The notes beneath the pieces were generated by a model, which did not search any database, was not told the DNA's origin, and was given only the letters and a program-made list of their open reading frames with translations. Both the position numbers and the translations under genes were made by a program. From contig JBBHKE010002135.1 in assembly GCA_037447655.1 (NCBI GenBank), positions 1-64,000 on the forward strand: 64,000 nucleotides of DNA, in the 5' to 3' direction. The DNA is from Zygnema cylindricum (Eukaryota; Streptophyta; Zygnematophyceae; Zygnematales; Zygnemataceae). This document shows, piece by piece, positions 1 to 11,600 of the stretch (position 1 is the stretch's first letter; each line of letters opens with the position of its first letter).

Positions 1-59
1 GTAATGTACGATTTAACTAATGGCAATTAGGATACGAAAAAGTGATTGCCGTTGACATG

Positions 60-230
60 GGAAAGCGCACTTGGATTTATTCCTAGTTATAAAGACGAGA
101 GAAAATCCCGTGAATTTGTTCTAACATTCAAACGCCATCTATGTGAACAAGGGCTATAGCGGCTCCACTATGAAAATGTGCACGCAAGTTAGTATTGAAT
201 TTGTAAATTACTGTACTATAGTGTTAATGT
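60..230 (+). repeat. Dispersed repeat, copy 1 of 3
   Basis: About 170 bp sharing an ordered series of words (GTGAA..TGTTCT.ACATT, then CTATGTGAACA..GG.CTATAGCGGCT) with 5945-6110 and 30285-30420. It has no coding potential. It resembles the end of a transposon, but no terminal inverted repeat or target duplication could be placed. Confidence 0.5.
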
Positions 231-293
231 ATTGTACTTTTGTTGGCATTAGACCTTTGGGATAAACATTTTTTCGCTTCGCCGGCGGCCTTT

Positions 294-1030
294 TAGAAGC
301 TTCGGCCATGGCTTCCAGCTAGGGTTTTTTGACCGTCTGTTCGTGTATACGCCGTCAAATTTTGCGTACGGGTACTTAAAAGAACGCATTTTCAAAAATC
401 TTTCTATTGGTGAGCAAGTCACCTCTCTTCGTGTATACGCCGTCAAATTTGGCGTACGGGTACTTAAAAGAACGCATTTTCAAAAATCTTTCTATTGGTG
501 AGCAAGTCACCTCCTTCCGCTCTCTCGTTTTCTATTAATCGAGTTTGCCAGTTTCAACCGATTTCCTTCTTACCGTTTGTGGCCATCTCTTGCCATCTTG
601 GCCGCCCAATTTGGCGTGACATTAGTCATGCATCAAGATTCCGTAAGATCAACTCGTATTGGAGGAAATTGTTTTTAGCTAACACCTTTCCAGAAGCTTT
701 AGCCATAGTTTCCTCTTACAGTTTTTTCACATTATCTTCGAGTATCCGGCGTCAAATTTGGCGTGCAGGTACTCCAGAGAAAGTATTTTCAAATACCTTT
801 CTATTCGTGGGCGAATCGGCTCCATCCGTTCTCTAGTTTTTTCATAGTCGGCTCTGCCAATTTTGGTCGATTTCCTTTTTTCTTTTCGTGGACGTCTCTT
901 ACCATCTTTACCACTCAATTTGCCGTGCCATTTGCGAGTATTTCGGAGAATTTCTTCTTTTACCGATAGCACGGACTCCTCGGCCATGGTTTTTTATTTA
1001 ATTTTTCCGGCCTTCTCTTTCTATCTCCAA
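294..1030 (+). repeat. Tandem 5' repeat units of a non-LTR retrotransposon
   Basis: A unit containing CGTGTATACGCCGTCAAATT, a GTACGGGTACTTAAAAG stretch and TTTCTATTGGTGAGCAAGTC occurs at about 341-428 and again at 429-510 with few differences. A more diverged copy starts near 735 and a poor one near 1020. The longer units, about 300 bp (429-735 and 735-1030), also share the blocks around TTGGTCGATTTCC and GTGGACGTCTCTTACCATC. The array lies directly upstream of the zinc-finger and RT remains, like the promoter monomers of some LINEs; that role is inference. Confidence 0.6.
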
Positions 1031-2519
1031 CGCGAATTTGGCGTGCAGTCGGCCGCAAGCTTTTTCGACTATATTTCTTCTATCACCCAAGGAGCCTGTT
1101 TTGTTTCACTTTTTCTTTTACCTACTCGTACCCACCAAGGAGAGTTTTCCGGGCGGATTTTACACTTCCACACAGCGTGCCCAATCCCAAACCGGATTCG
1201 GCTTTGGCTTGTCCCTTGGTTACTACCCGCCTTCTGTGGAGTGGTCTCCTGTTGGAGTTTTCAGTTTTGTATCTTCTACGACTCAATATCACGTTCTCCA
1301 TGGCTCCTCAAAAGCGATGGGCGACCCGATCCCCGTCTCCTTCTTCTTCCGATCACGTGCGGCCTCGATAAGGCAACCCAGTTGAGCCCCCTACCCCTCT
1401 CTATCCGAAACCCCATGGTGAATCTCTCTCTCATTTGCAATCCCTTCCATTGGGTCATTTGTCAACCTTGAACGTGCAACAACACCCTGCTATAACCGTG
1501 TCCACCTCCACGAACTCCACCATGCCCATCGACCCACAACACTCTTAACCCTATTCCATCCTCTTCCGTACAACTTCCTTATTCACTTCCCCATACTAGC
1601 CTTTATTGCCCTCCTCGTCGTCGGGAACAATCACACCTTCAACTCTCTACCTCTCTTTCACCACTACCTCCATCACGACCCCCAACTTCTCTTGGTGGTT
1701 CATTCGTATCGGATGTGGGTCCATCAAGCCAAACATCGCATCCTCCATCTTTGGATGCTTTATCCTCGACCCCTTTGGATTTAGATACGACATTGAATCC
1801 CGTACCCAACGCGGGGCCTTCGCGAGTTCCATGTCCTGGGTGTGGCAAGTTGTACGCCGTAGGGGTGGGTGTCTCAAAACATTCGAAAGTTTGACCGAGG
1901 ACCAAGGCTAACATTCTCCCATGTTCCCATGAACACCCTACGCACCCTCATGTGCGTCGTCAACCATCTCCGTATGATTGTCAGTTTGTTCCACGCCTTG
2001 ATGTTCTTGGGTGCTATCACTTGGGCTACCCGCGTCCGAGTCTTTACACCCGTATTCCCCATCATCTTCGAGAACCTATCTAAGCAGCTTTGCGTCTTCC
2101 TTTGGATTTATTGGCCAATGACATTTCAAATGAAGCAGCATGGCACCTACAATTCATGTTTCCGCTTTGGGTTCTAATTATGCTACCCCGAGGGGGAGCT
2201 AGTGGAGCTCTTGAGACTAGGGCTCGATGTCAGCGCTTTTTGCGCGGCGATGGGGAGTCTATACAGCAAGAGCACACAGATTGAGTTATTGGCCTTTCTG
2301 TCTCACCTCCCCGTTGTCGCGCCCCATTACCAGTTCTACGGCGAGACTGCACAAAGCTGTCCTCCTTGGTCGTTCAGGTGAATTTTCTCGGGCTGCCCGA
2401 GCTCTTCGGCCTTTCACACCCTCTCCATCTTCAGTGGAAACTGTTGACGCGTTGCGCTTAATACATCCTCCTGCACCTAGCCACATCCTCTCATTTGTTG
2501 AAGGGCATCATCCTCTTGC

Positions 2520-3957
2520 ATGTTTGATATGGACCGTGAAGCCTTTACGAAGGCCCTCATCAAGTCCCCGCAACTTTCTGCTGGAGGTCCCTCTGGGATG
2601 GTTACGAATTACTTCGTGATATTTTTCCTCCTGATACCCCATCCCAAGGATTCCACCTCCTCTTTAAGGTATCCTCTGAGATGGCTCGTGATCACATTCC
2701 CCATAGTGTAGTCGTGCTTCTTTTTGCCGCTCGACTTGTGGTTCTTTGTGAGCCTGCTGGGGGGATTCGCCCAATTGCCATTGGTGAAGTTTTGTATCGC
2801 TTGGTGGCTCGTGCAATTTGCATCCAGCTCCAAGGAGCGTTTCACGACCATTTTTCGCCGCATCAATTTGGTGTAGCTACAAAAGGGGGTTGCGAGGCGG
2901 TTATCCATGGCTTGCGAATTGTTTTGGATCTGCATCCGGATTGGGTGGTTCTTCAAGTGGATGTGGCTAACGCCTTCAATACAATTGATCGCAATGCTAT
3001 CTTCCGAGATCTACAACATGCACCTTCACCTATCATTCAATTGTTCCCTTTCGTTCGATCCTTTTATGTTCGGCCTAGCCCGCTACTCTTTCCTCTTGGG
3101 GGTCCTTTAGGTAATGTTGCCACTTTAGAGTCCGCAACCAGCACTCGCCAAGGTGATCCTTTAGGGGCACCTCTTTTTACTCTTGCACATCTTCAAGCAT
3201 TACGAGCTTCAGCCACGCCTTCCCGGGTTGCTTATTTCCTTCAATCGCGGATGACACGCATATCGTGGGTCCCCGCGATCAAGTTTTTTCTGCTTTCTCT
3301 CATTTTGCGGATCAACTTCATCGGATCGAGCTCTATGTTAAACCATCAAAGTGTGTGGCTTGGTGCCCACGAGGTTTGCCGTCGCATTGCCCGCTCCCCA
3401 ACGGTTTTCGTCTTGCATCTCACGATGAGGGAATTAAGGCGTTAGGTTGCCCTATTGGTGGTACTTCTTTTATCAACCAGGTGGTTGAGGATGCGTTATT
3501 GGAGGATCTTTCTCATAGCGACGATCTCCCTAAGTTGTCGGACGCACAAGTGGCTTTTTTGATCTTGACTCAGCGCCCTCTATATCTTGCGCGGACTTCA
3601 CCACCTACGATTTCTTTTTTGTCTTCCCTTAAAGATTTTGACGGCTAACTTTTGGGTGTGCTTAATTACCTCATTGGTCATGGGATTTTTGATCGTTTAG
3701 AGGGGCCACTCGCTCGTCAACAAGTCAGCCTCCCTATTTCCAGCGGCGTTTTAGGCTTGATTTCCGTGGCCAAAGTTGCGTCAGCCGCGTATTTGGGTAG
3801 TTGGGTTTTGGTGGTTCCTACCATCACTTCTCGTTTCATTGTGGATGATGTCCCCATTCTGGCGCAAGTTGTCTCTAAGGTGGAAGACATGATGTTTCCA
3901 TTTCACCAAGCTCTCCTTTTCCCTCGTGCGCTACTTCCCCCATACGCTCGAAACTAA
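2520..3957 (+). pseudogene. Broken reverse transcriptase of the non-LTR element
   Basis: Reverse transcriptase core, synthesising element cDNA at a nicked target in intact relatives. The part before 2680 is in a different frame from 2681-3216. The latter contains GGIRPIAIGEVLYRLVAR, LQVDVANAFNTIDR (catalytic Asp) and STRQGDPLGAPLF. A frameshift near 3215-3245 moves the ADD motif (ADDTHIVGPR, about 3246-3275) into a third frame. That frame stops at 3646 and 3955 but otherwise runs on into the C-terminal domain. ADD replaces the commoner YADD/FADD context. The order and motif spacing are typical of non-LTR RT; the lesions make it a pseudogene. Confidence 0.8.
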
Positions 3958-3978
3958 GTTCCACCTTTTCATTCTTTC

Positions 3979-4803
3979 ATGGCCGACACTAACTTCCAAC
4001 TTCAACAACGCATAACTGAGCAAGTGGTCGTCGCTGATTTTGTGAACCTCTTGGAGGCGATACCTTTTGCTCAAACGCGTGCTCATTTACGTTCGTGTTC
4101 TGGGTCTGGGGTTGGTGCGTGGCTACAATCAACATCAACTTTTTCGACGTTACGTCTAACGTCTAACCAACTTACTTCTGCTCTACGCTTGCGGTTGGGT
4201 TTTCCTCACCCTCAACTTTTGGGGGGGGCTCGGTGTGTTTGTAACCAACCCATTTATGTTGAGAGAATCCATTTGCTTCGTTTCTCGCATGGGGGGGAAC
4301 GAACTGTCGTGCATGATGTGGTGCGAGATGCCATTGCTGCCGTTGGTGCTGAGGCTGGCTACACCCTCAAATGTGAGGTTTCCAATATACTTCCACCTCG
4401 GCCCCAATCTAAGGGTTCTTGGAGCCCTCAGGTTGACTTTGTTTTTCTTCATGGTGCTGAGAGGAGGCTTGGCGATGTGGTCCTCACAGATCCGATTGGG
4501 GCACACATTTCATCTCGCGTGGCTTCACATTTAGGGGTGGCGGCTCGGGACGCAGCAGCTACAAAAGAAAGAGACTACGTTCACCGAGACCCGTCGGAAC
4601 AATTTGTCCCATTTGCAGTCGAGATTTTTGGATCTTTGGAAAAGTCTTTCAATGACTTCCTTCGCCACCTTGCGCAAAAAATGTTTGAATCCCGGGTCGA
4701 GGGAGTCCTCCATCGAGTCTTTTGGTTGCGTTCTACTGACAAATTGTCTCAATTGCACTTCAACGGGCGCAAGCTGCGGCTCTCTTTCGACGTAGCACAC
4801 TAG
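3979..4803 (+). pseudogene. C-terminal Cys/His plus restriction-like nuclease domain of the retroelement
   Basis: About 274 codons are open in the same frame as the preceding RT segment, so the ATG at 3979 is probably not a real start. A C-x-C....H...H pattern (residues about 88-115, CVCNQPIYVERIHLLRFSHGG) looks like the Cys/His knuckle before the nuclease; its third Cys appears replaced by Phe. It is followed by VDFVFLHG...LGDVVLTDP, a D...D pair spaced as in restriction-like endonucleases, and a Lys (ATKERDYVH) a little further on. The same domain recurs as fragments near 14.2-14.5 kb (minus) and 34.3/43.2 kb (plus). The nuclease assignment is by motif pattern only. Confidence 0.65.
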
Positions 4804-5302
4804 CTGAGGACCGGCGAGGTCTTCCAGTCCTTTTGCCAAGGGACCCGGTTCACATCCATGATCTCCGTGGTTGTAGACCTTAGTTTGTCTATGGGTAGTC
4901 TAGTCTAGGTTTTTTCATTTTGTTGGCGGTCTAAGTTTGTTGTTGTTTTGTTTCAGTTCTTTGCTCTTGTTAGTATTGCTCTGTTTCGTTTCGGTTTTTT
5001 GGCGTATATTACTTTTTTGTGACTCTCGTAGTCTCCAAATGTTTTTTTTTCAGTTCTATGCTTTTTGTACTCAGATGGTTTCGCCATCGCAAATTTTGCA
5101 ATAAAGAGCGTCATTAAATCTGAAATAGAATTAATAACACAATGTTTGTTTCTTTGCACTAATATTCTATTGACACAACGATTCCTGATATATTTTGAAC
5201 ACCGTGAATCTCGCGTGAATCGCTATTACAGTACTGTAGTGCTGATAACATTATATCGTCGCCTTTAAATTTGACTCTCGAAACTAGAACAGAATTAATA
5301 AC

Positions 5303-5807
5303 TACACTGCGAATCGTAATTAGAGTTAATAACGCTAATTAGGTCGCCCTAAATTTCGACTCTATCACGTTACATAGAGTAAATGATTATAATTTTTTCA
5401 TTGTACTATTTAAGGTACTTTTTGAATTAGCATTAATAACTCTAATACCGTGTTGTTTTAAATAGTGTGGCGTACGGTCGGTGTCTGACCGTGCAAAATT
5501 ATACTTTATTAAATAAAAAAGTACAAATTATGATTTAATACAGGCCGTTATCATGTAACTGCGTTTTAACAAACCGCGTAGTGCAAACGTCATAGTGACG
5601 ATAAACTGTACGTTTTGTCAGATTCTGTACGAATACCTAATTTACAGTAGAGATATTCAGCGCGTCAAATTAGAATACTTAAATAAATTAGAGTAAATTC
5701 CTTTTTGAAAAAGTTCTATCACACAAATTAAAGTTTATAACTATAATTACATTTTTCTCTTTTTTTACTCTAATTTTTTCTTTACTCTAATTACGATTCG
5801 CGGTGTG
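5303..5807. mobile_element. Non-autonomous DNA transposon, family shared with 44.26-44.77 kb
   Basis: Bounded by TACACTGCGAATCGTAATTA on the left and the inverted CTCTAATTACGATTCGCGGTGT on the right. Its whole length matches the reverse complement of about 44261-44765, including the block AATACAGGCCGTTATCATG. There is no open frame. The related copy is flanked by TA, which suggests a TA target as for Tc1/mariner-like MITEs; superfamily is uncertain. Confidence 0.65.
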
Positions 5808-5944
5808 CATTTTTTTGTTTATGCTAATATCGGTACAGTTTAAGAAATGTCAATTACTCTAATTTGGGCGGTTTTTCAACAGTGCAGTTTACCAAGAAGT
5901 GTCAGTCCGTACGAAAACTGCTCTTTATAAGAGTACAAAAAAGT

Positions 5945-6110
5945 GTCCGACAACAGCGTCATTTGATTCCAAATAAAAAGACGGAGAAAATCGCGCGAAC
6001 CTGTTCTCACATTTACAAACGTTGACTATGTGAACACGGGATATAGCGGCTACTACATTTATAGTAATGTGCATCCAAATTAGTGTTATATGTGTAAATT
6101 AGAGCTAAAA
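5945..6110 (+). repeat. Dispersed repeat, copy 2 of 3
   Basis: Contains ATTTGATTCC, the GCGCGAACCTGTTCTCACATT block and CTATGTGAACACGGGATATAG, in the same order as 60-230 and 30285-30420. Non-coding. Confidence 0.5.
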
Positions 6111-6806
6111 AATTTCTGGCCTAGACCCTTGAACTAAAATTGAGTTGATAACACTATTTGTTTATTTCCACTAATAATTTCTTTACCATCGCATTTTTCA
6201 TTTTTTTGCAATATTTACTTCTTTTACACTACACCTTGAATCGTTATTAGCGTATAGAAATGATTAGTGTGAAGAACAAATTAGCGTCATTCATTCTAAT
6301 CTAGTGCTAAGAGACGTGGCAAATTATGGTCCACGTCTTTAAATAGTGTAATTTATTATATTTAAGGTATCAATGTCAAAATTTTGGGGTGCCGATATAG
6401 CGTACATAAGGCTAACAACCATAGTTCAAAAGTAGGCGTTTTTTGGTAGGCCTTTTGTAGGCCGTCTTTAGCGTAAGTTGTGTTACCTGCTTTCCATGTG
6501 ATCTTCTTAGATCGTTACTTTCATCAGCGACCGTCCGATTGTCCGAATCTGACGATAGTCCTATCGAAAGTTGTGTTATGGGCTTTTCATGTGATTTTCT
6601 TAGATCGTTGCTTTCATCAACGACCGTCAAATCGTCCGAATCTGACGGTTTAAATAAAAAGTCGCTCAAAACTCACAGAAAACGATTTTTTTATCCGATT
6701 TTTTTTCAAATTTAGACATGACGTTTAATTCTCTATCGATCCATGTGCAACTCAACCCTGCTACTATTTTATTTCATTTTGCGGCCAATACAATTTGGGT
6801 CTCAAG

Positions 6807-7987
6807 CATAGTTGTTCAAATCGCGCGATTTTTTCATTTTTTCCGATTAAAACGTATTATTCGTGACTTTTGAATAAATCGGAAAAAAACGCGATGTACT
6901 TTCTGTCTGGTAAACTGAACGGATAATTTGCAGAAACTGTACGGAATGTACAGTAACTGTACGGTTTTGTCCCAAAAAAGTACGGAATTTGACTAAAAGA
7001 TACGTTGCACTTCGTAGTACTTTCTGTCCGGTAAACTAAACAGAAAGTTAACGGGAAACGTACGGAATTGTAACAAAATTGTACGGTCTATGACGAAAAG
7101 AGACGGGAACTGTACGGATAATGTACAAACTGCGGGATATGTAATTTTTTTTTTTTTTTTACATGTACGGAATAGTACGGAAGAAAATCCATTAACGATT
7201 TTTACGATTTTTTCAAAAGGTTCAAGGCGTTTGTTACGTATAATTCGTCGCGATTAAATCGTTCGCACTAAACGCCGTGAACAACTATGGTCCATAGTTG
7301 TTCACGGCGATTAGTGCGAACGTACCGTACTTGACGAATTATACGTAACAAACGCATTGAACCTTTTGATCAAATCGCAAAAAATCGTTAATGAATTTCC
7401 TTCCGTTCTATTCCGTACATAAAAAAGCAAAAAATTGTTAAATGAGCGGTAAAACAATAAACTGTTTAAAACTTTATCACAATCCTTGATTGTAATGGAA
7501 TTTCTTTACCAAATGGTAGTTCTGTCGTTCGCCCTAGGGTATGCTTCGCACTTGACGTACACGGGTTCGAATGCCACGAAGATAAAATTTTATGCAATTT
7601 CGTCTCTGTTCCATGGCGTCTTCTTTCATAAAAATTGAAGAAGACGCCCGTACAAATTTCAAAGTGAACGCGCGAAATTATTGTGACGTTGAACATATCT
7701 TTTCGAAAATGTCCGTACATTTTCGATTATATAACGTACAAATTCCGTGGTATTTCTGTTCAGTTCACTGAACAGAAAGTACCAATAAGTGCGACGAATA
7801 TTTCCCGTTTTATTCCGTACATATCCGTTAAAAAAAGTACAGTTACAGTAATTAGTTTACATGATTCCGTAAAATTGCAGTTTCAGTTTAGAGTAAACGT
7901 TTTTTTACGATTTTTTCAAAAGTCACGAATTATACGTTTCAATCGCAAAAAAGGAAAAAATCGCCCGATTTGAACAACTATGCTATG
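6807..7987. mobile_element. Foldback element nested in the hAT-like element
   Basis: Outer arms 6807-6880 and about 7912-7982 are inverted copies (CATAGTTGTTCAAATCG...CGATTTGAACAACTATG). The flanks GTCTCAAG (6799-6806) and GTCTTAAG (7988-7995) agree at 7 of 8 bases, with five extra bases (CTATG) at the right edge. The interior has many GTACGG words and no gene. Confidence 0.7.
7160..7420. repeat. Near-perfect 260-bp palindrome
   Basis: Centred on the T at 7291, where AACAACTATGG meets CCATAGTTGTT. The arms pair outward through GTTCACGGCG, TAGTGCGAACG, GACGAATTATACGTAACAAAC, TTGAACCTTTTGA and AATCGTTAATG. The mismatch blocks are a short stretch near TTTAATCGCGAC / TACCGTACTT and scattered bases. 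It could form a long hairpin. Confidence 0.85.
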
Positions 7988-8072
7988 GTCTTAAGGCCAT
8001 ATTGTATGTTTTGCATACAATAGGCATATTTTATGGGCGTACGGTCACCTACTTTTGAACTATACTAATAAC

Positions 8073-8672
8073 GATTCACGGTGCAGTAGCGATTCACGGT
8101 CTAGCTGCCAAAATCGTAACCTGCACGGCTTCACGGGCATCGGAAACACGGATTTTATTCGCACTCCAAAATACAAGATCGGACGGTAAGGATCGCGTCC
8201 GAAAAGTTTACACCAGCTTAAGAATAAGGACCATTCTTATGTAGGAAACAAACTAACAGCAAATCGACGAATTGGTCGTCGAAATTCGGTCGTCCCGGCG
8301 TACAATCTTGCGGTATTCCACCAAACACCAACTATGCAGTTTATGGTATCGTACGGCTCGTACTTTTGCTCGGCAGGTCCGCAGGAGTTAACTTTAAGTT
8401 CAAATTTCCCCCCTTTCCAGTTTCCAAGAATGCAGGACGCCGTGACCTATGTCTTACAATTTAGGTTTGAGAATTGAACCATCATTCATGAGTCGCTAAA
8501 GCCTGTTTTTAGTACTTGTAATTGTATTTTTTCCCTTTTCCAGTTTCCAATTGAGTGGAAGTCAAAGGTTTGCTGTCTTCCTATATCTACTGTACTAAAA
8601 TTTCAGCAGTATTAGTGTAAAGAGATTTTAAAGGAAAATTTTGAAGTTTTCGCATTTACAGAAGATTTGCAG
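8073..8672. other. Intergenic / upstream region of the 8.7-kb gene
   Basis: About 600 bp with no open frame of note. An ATG at 8432 opens a short frame that ends at a possible donor (TTTAG|GTTTG), but its phase does not fit the first supported exon. A 5' untranslated exon could lie here; nothing shows one. Confidence 0.4.
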
Positions 8673-8681
8673 GTTGGAGGA

Positions 8682-11600
8682 ATGGGAGGAAACGGCAGTA
8701 CTTTGAAAGAATCTTCAGATTCTCCAAGCACTGGTATACATTCTGGAAATGCATTGTTTATTTTGTTATTTTGTATTGTTTTTGGTTTGTTGTCCGTTTT
8801 TTGTTTCAAGAAAATATTTATCTTCTTCTTCTTAAGGATTTTTTTCTGTTTCCTAATTACCTCTTAACATCAATGTAGCTCAGATAATGTAATGTATACC
8901 TGTGTGAACTTTCTATTTAACTTTCTTTTTCCTCCTGAAGCAAGGAGAGCTCTCGGGTTAAAAAACATGTTCTCTCTTCAAAAGCTGGTGTAAATCATTT
9001 GAAAGGCCTGAATTGGATTTTCCTCGTCACTAATTTCCAGAGTTTTTATCTTCATCATAGAGAGTAAATCATTCTTTATAGATTATAAGGATGGAGATTA
9101 TTTCTCGTGGCATGGACCAGAAAAATAATGCCTCTACACGATTCCTTCTGGGTTTACCGTTACAACATTCAAATGGCTGTTGTTTTTCTTTATTATTATT
9201 TGAAAAAAGCTGTGTTTTTGCGATTTGTATTAGCATTTTAGAGCATTCTCAATGTATCTGAGTTTTTCGTGAACACCAATTTTCGAAGCAACTAATATTT
9301 GGTAATTACACTAACTAAAACGTCTTTAACTTTATTGTCGACCATTGGATTTTTTTTTTTAGGGGAGCAATTGAAAGGTAACAGCTTTACTTTTCTATCG
9401 CGATGTCACTGTTGAAAATTGGAAAATTCTGTGATGTCCGAAAATGTCAACACTAATAGCAATAGGCAGTATACTTGTTCAACATTAAGTCCAATTGCGG
9501 CTAGGTGTCTCTTTGGAAATGGGGAAAAAATATGCCATCCACACTCTGTTTTGCTCCTGGCATAAATGTTAGAAATGCATCTTGTTTTTTGTTTTTCTTA
9601 CTTATTTCTCAAGGACATTGTTTCTCTTCTTTCTGGCCTCTTGAAGGTTCAACCTTTCAGTGATTATTTCTTTTTTTTCTGGCCCATCTGTGTTTTATTA
9701 TGTCATTGTGTATCAACAAATTTACATTGTTCTTCGATAAATGTTTTTGTGTTTTTAATTTTTGTTGCAGGGGATGGCAAGGATGGAAGTCCATGGTTTC
9801 AGAGGAAAACAAGTTCGGTGCCTCAAATTCGTGAAGTTTCTGAAATGGATGCGGATTTAAATTATAGGAATCGTGAGAAACAGAGGAATGGTTCTGACGA
9901 TAGCGAGGGTTTAGTAGGGCCGGCAACAAAGGCTTACCTAGCTATTCTAAAACAGCCACTTCCAGAATACGAGAGTGTTTTCAAGTCGACTGTTGAAGTT
10001 AAGGAAGGGGAAAATCCATCTGCACAGCAAGAAGGTTTTGAAATGGGGGAGAGGCTAGAAAAATGCTCGGAGGCTCAGATTCATCAGGAGATAAGAGTTG
10101 GAATCAGAGAAGCGCAAATTAGTGAGGACGAAGCATTTGAAAGTGCAGGTGGTTCTAGTGGGAATGGGTGTTTCATGGATGGAGTTTCACATCAACCTTC
10201 ACCCACCAATTGTGAACCCAACAGAGAACTGCAAGCTGAGGAGAGACAACCAAAGCAGCAGGTTTGGGATTGTTTTGGTGGGGACGATATTGATAATGAC
10301 TGTCAACGAAAGGTGGAAGGGGGCATGGAAACAGGGGATCCTGTAAAGGGTAGTGTAGACTGCACAGCCGAAGAACAGCTGAGCTGGTTTGAAGAAGAGA
10401 ACTTAGACAATTTGCAGGACAGAAATGAGGATGGTAACGAGCATGTGGACTATAAAAGAGTTGAAGAGTTAGACATGGAAAGGGAGGCGGGAATCTGGAC
10501 TGAAGAACATTCAACTGTTTATCAAGGAGCAGCTAGATGCCGGCCGGTAAGTGTTGAAGAATGGAAACGGCTAATAAGCATTTGTTACATATATGCATGA
10601 CAGTTCAATTGAATTTGGATAGTATCACCTTATAGACAAATATTAGATTACAGCACATTTTTTTTGAGAAAGTCTAGTGCATATTTAGAGAGGAAAACTC
10701 TCACCTATTAACATTACCTTAGCTAATGGAAAGAATGTCGGATGTGCCATCAGGCGGAGGTGCGTGTGGGAGCTCTTTTTGTTCCTATTTCTCCAAACGT
10801 CACACATAGAAAGAAAAGGAATGTGGTTTTTCAATTGAAAAGTGGAAAAAAGCGGCCAAGGAGTGATGATGACGCCCACATTGATGCTTTTGTGGATGAG
10901 GAAAGCAGGTAGAGTCTCTTTCTTGTCTGCAGATGGAACATTTAGGTATATGACAGACCAATTAATCATTATTGTAAGTTTGATTGCTCTATTTGCAAGG
11001 ATGGTTGGGGGGAGTGAACAAGAAGTTAATCTTTGCTATAATCCGAGCAGGTAAGCTGTTTTGTCTTGTTTATGATGTAGCAGGGTAGTTTTGTCTGGAG
11101 AAATACGATAGGGTGCTCTTTGATAGGTTGTGCAAACTCCTACTTAATAGTTTAGCACGCATAGCTCTGTTAGTGGAGGCTTTGAAGAAATTTGAGTTGA
11201 TGAAACTGTTAATGTTACTGCATAAATGCGAAAGCTGTTCTTTGAAACATATTTAAGTGTCCCATGGTTAATGTTTTTGTTACAAAACCACAATCAAATT
11301 CTAGCATCCTTAGCGTTTTGTATCGATATTTTCGAAATCCTTAATGAACACCAAAAGTGATCAGCTGTGTAGCTTTTATCAGGCCACATGGACTGTGATA
11401 CAGACTGGAAATACTCTTTGCTGGCCCTACAAGAGACTGTTCAGCGTGAATGCCATGTATCTGAAAGTGTTAACCTCCTTTTCTGCTTATTACACATTGT
11501 GTTTAGACTTATTTGTAAAAGGTTTTAGTGAAGCCTCTGCTCTTTGATCATTTAAAACCTTAAAGTTTACTGATTTTTTTTTTGGGTTTCTTCTTTTCTT

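Larger units (their letters stand above)
294..5090 (+). mobile_element. Degenerate non-LTR retrotransposon (zinc finger, RT, C-terminal nuclease-like domain)
   Basis: Order on the plus strand: tandem 5' repeats; a zinc-finger coding remnant at 1829-1891 (C-x2-C-x12-H, then an in-frame TGA at 1892); a region with GEFSRAARAL (about 2380-2420) and SAGGPSG (about 2575-2600); an RT with RPIAIG, a QVDVANAF catalytic Asp and RQGDPLG; ADDTHIVG in another frame near 3245; and a C-terminal Cys/His plus D...D domain ending at 4803. No apurinic endonuclease domain is visible, so the C-terminal domain probably supplies the cleavage function, as in R2-like elements with restriction-like endonucleases. Several frameshifts and stops show it is dead. 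No 3' tail or target duplication was found; both outer limits are estimates. Confidence 0.75.
6420..8064. mobile_element. hAT-like element with 8-bp target duplication, carrying a nested foldback
   Basis: The left end CATAGTTCAAAAGTAGGCG and right end CACCTACTTTTGAACTATA are inverted repeats. The flanks CTAACAAC (6412-6419) and CTAATAAC (8065-8072) agree at 7 of 8 bases, consistent with the 8-bp duplications of hAT transposons. The termini, and sub-terminal blocks such as TCTTAGATC..TTTCATCA and TTAAGG.CATATTGTATG, match the 275-bp element at 55715-55989, so this is that MITE enlarged by an insertion (6807-7987). No transposase is encoded. Confidence 0.75.

Noticed and set aside
8432-8466. 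ATG opening a short frame before a possible donor, considered as first exon of the 8.7-kb gene
   Set aside because: It would end in phase 2, but the next exon starts in phase 0.
9566-9770. Start of the 344-codon frame before the large exon of the acidic-protein gene
   Set aside because: This part is hydrophobic and T-rich, ends in a good acceptor (TTGTTGCAG), and the phase fits the upstream exon at 8673-8733. It is intron.
10921-10947. CTGCAG|ATGGAACATTTAG considered as an exon of the acidic-protein gene
   Set aside because: In the required phase it reads into TAG before the donor.
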